Made by a program: the position numbers and the translations under genes
Part shown: piece by piece, positions 13,537-14,282 of the stretch
Position numbering within the stretch: the stretch's first letter is position 1
How the letters are laid out: each line of letters starts with the position of its first letter
The notes under the pieces: model-generated
What the model saw: the letters and a program-made list of their open reading frames with translations, nothing else
Told to the model about the DNA's origin: nothing
The model's database searches: none
Origin: Oligosphaeraceae bacterium
Lineage (GTDB): Bacteria > Verrucomicrobiota > Lentisphaeria > Oligosphaerales > Oligosphaeraceae
Length of the DNA: 14,282 nt
Reading direction: 5' to 3'
Assembly: GCA_012515455.1 (NCBI GenBank)
Contig: JAAYYJ010000127.1
Span: forward strand, 1 to 14,282

Positions 13537-14282
13537 ATGTTTTATTCGCAAGCCGTAAATAGCGCTTTGGCAGAAGAGCTCACTCGCGACCCCGAGGTGT
13601 TTCTTCTGGGTGAGGACATCGGGCTCTATGGCGGGGCTTTCGGGGTGACTAAGGGACTCTACGAGAAATTCGGCCCACAGCGCATCCGTGAGACGCCGAT
13701 TTCCGAAAACAGCTTCACCGGTATGGCGGTGGGGGCGGCAATGCTGGGATTGCGTCCGGTGGTGGAGATTATGTTTATGGATTTCCTGCCTCTGGCTCTG
13801 GACCAGCTGCTCAACAGCGCCGGTAAAATCCACTATATGTACAACGGGCAGCTGAAAGTGCCCATGGTCCTGCGCACGCCGGGGGGAGCCAAAGGCGGCT
13901 ACGGCCCCAGTCATTCCCAGATGCTGAGCAGTCTGCTGCTGGGCATTCCCGGCCTGAAGGTCGTGGCCCCCTCCACTCCCAGGCAGGTGAAGGGCATTCT
14001 GAAAGCCGCCATCCGGGACGACAATCCGGTGGTGGTGATCGAGAACAAACGCCTGTATCCACAGCAGGGTGAGGTCCCGGAGGGGGAATATCTGCTGCCC
14101 CTGGATAAGGCGGAGGTGCTGTCCCCCGGCACGGACCTGAGCATCCTGACTTATTCTGCGATGACACCGCTCTGCCTCGCGGTCAAGAAGGCCGTGCAGG
14201 AACTGGGCTGGGACCCTGAAATCGTGGATTTGGTCAGCCTGCAGCCGCTGGACCGGGAGAGCATCTTCAAGAGTGTGCGCAA
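13537..14282 (+). CDS. pdhB: Thiamine-diphosphate 2-oxoacid dehydrogenase E1 beta subunit (5' part, cut by window end)
   Basis: The first 248 codons of an E1 beta chain (family length about 325) are present and the frame is open to the window edge. Family landmarks are LLGEDIGLYGGAFGVTKGL, then RETPISENSFTGMAVGAA, where the E of SEN aligns with the conserved ThDP-activating glutamate, then LRPVVEIMFMDF and the RTPGG...GPSHSQ loop. The frame also has an upstream in-frame ATG at 13522. ATG 13537 is chosen because GAAGG (13524-13528) lies eight bases before it and the product MFYSQAVNSAL matches the usual family N terminus. It follows the alpha gene by 54 bp on the same strand. E2 and E3 genes would be expected further right. 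Confidence 0.9.
   Translation, partial: MFYSQAVNSALAEELTRDPEVFLLGEDIGLYGGAFGVTKGLYEKFGPQRIRETPISENSFTGMAVGAAMLGLRPVVEIMFMDFLPLALDQLLNSAGKIHYMYNGQLKVPMVLRTPGGAKGGYGPSHSQMLSSLLLGIPGLKVVAPSTPRQVKGILKAAIRDDNPVVVIENKRLYPQQGEVPEGEYLLPLDKAEVLSPGTDLSILTYSAMTPLCLAVKKAVQELGWDPEIVDLVSLQPLDRESIFKSVR

Noticed and set aside
12820..13914. 364-codon antisense frame across the E1 alpha/beta genes
   Set aside because: It spans two well-conserved + genes and shows no family motif.
1..14282. tRNA, rRNA or insertion-sequence genes
   Set aside because: No tRNA-like cloverleaf, rRNA segment, transposase or terminal inverted repeat was recognised by eye in any spacer.

Overview
The window looks like a chromosomal segment of a GC-rich Gram-negative bacterium. 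The Gram-negative call rests on a YidC with a large periplasmic domain. The accessory gene mix (two PF04909-type amidohydrolases, a DegT aminotransferase, a short FGGY kinase, an SDR, a ManA-like cupin) is reminiscent of PVC-superphylum bacteria such as Lentisphaerota. That taxonomic guess is inference from gene content only.

Region 1 (1-786) has no convincing gene. It holds two GC-rich hairpins, a tandem array of three units of about 123 bp (130-496) and a second, unrelated tandem array of 48-bp units (553-735). Units of the first array share two hairpins, and one stem shows a paired base change between copies.

Region 2 (787-9095) is an accessory block of seven genes on alternating strands. 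A DegT/DnrJ/EryC1/StrS aminotransferase is followed on + by a double-length amidohydrolase whose N-terminal half has lost its metal ligands. On the minus strand, a short FGGY kinase and a second amidohydrolase form an ATGA-overlapping pair, and this pair converges on and overlaps the end of the double amidohydrolase. An SDR oxidoreductase (+) diverges from the kinase. A phosphomannose-isomerase-like cupin (-) converges on the SDR and diverges from a complete M28-type zinc peptidase/aminoacylase (+). An oxidoreductase, lactonase/decarboxylase-type hydrolases, a sugar kinase and an isomerase-like cupin together suggest breakdown or remodelling of an unusual sugar or polyol. The substrate cannot be read from the sequence, and no transporter or regulator lies in the window. 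The 8-mer CAATTGCA recurs in three of the non-coding regions of this block.

Region 3 (9096-14282) is housekeeping and all on +. It is the conserved cluster rpmH-rnpA-yidD-yidC-jag/khpB (ribosomal protein L34, RNase P protein, membrane-insertion factors, KH-R3H RNA-binding protein). It runs with short gaps into the alpha and beta subunits of a thiamine-diphosphate 2-oxoacid dehydrogenase E1 (pyruvate or acetoin type). The beta gene is cut by the window end. A promoter candidate and an unusual 57-nt inverted repeat precede rpmH.
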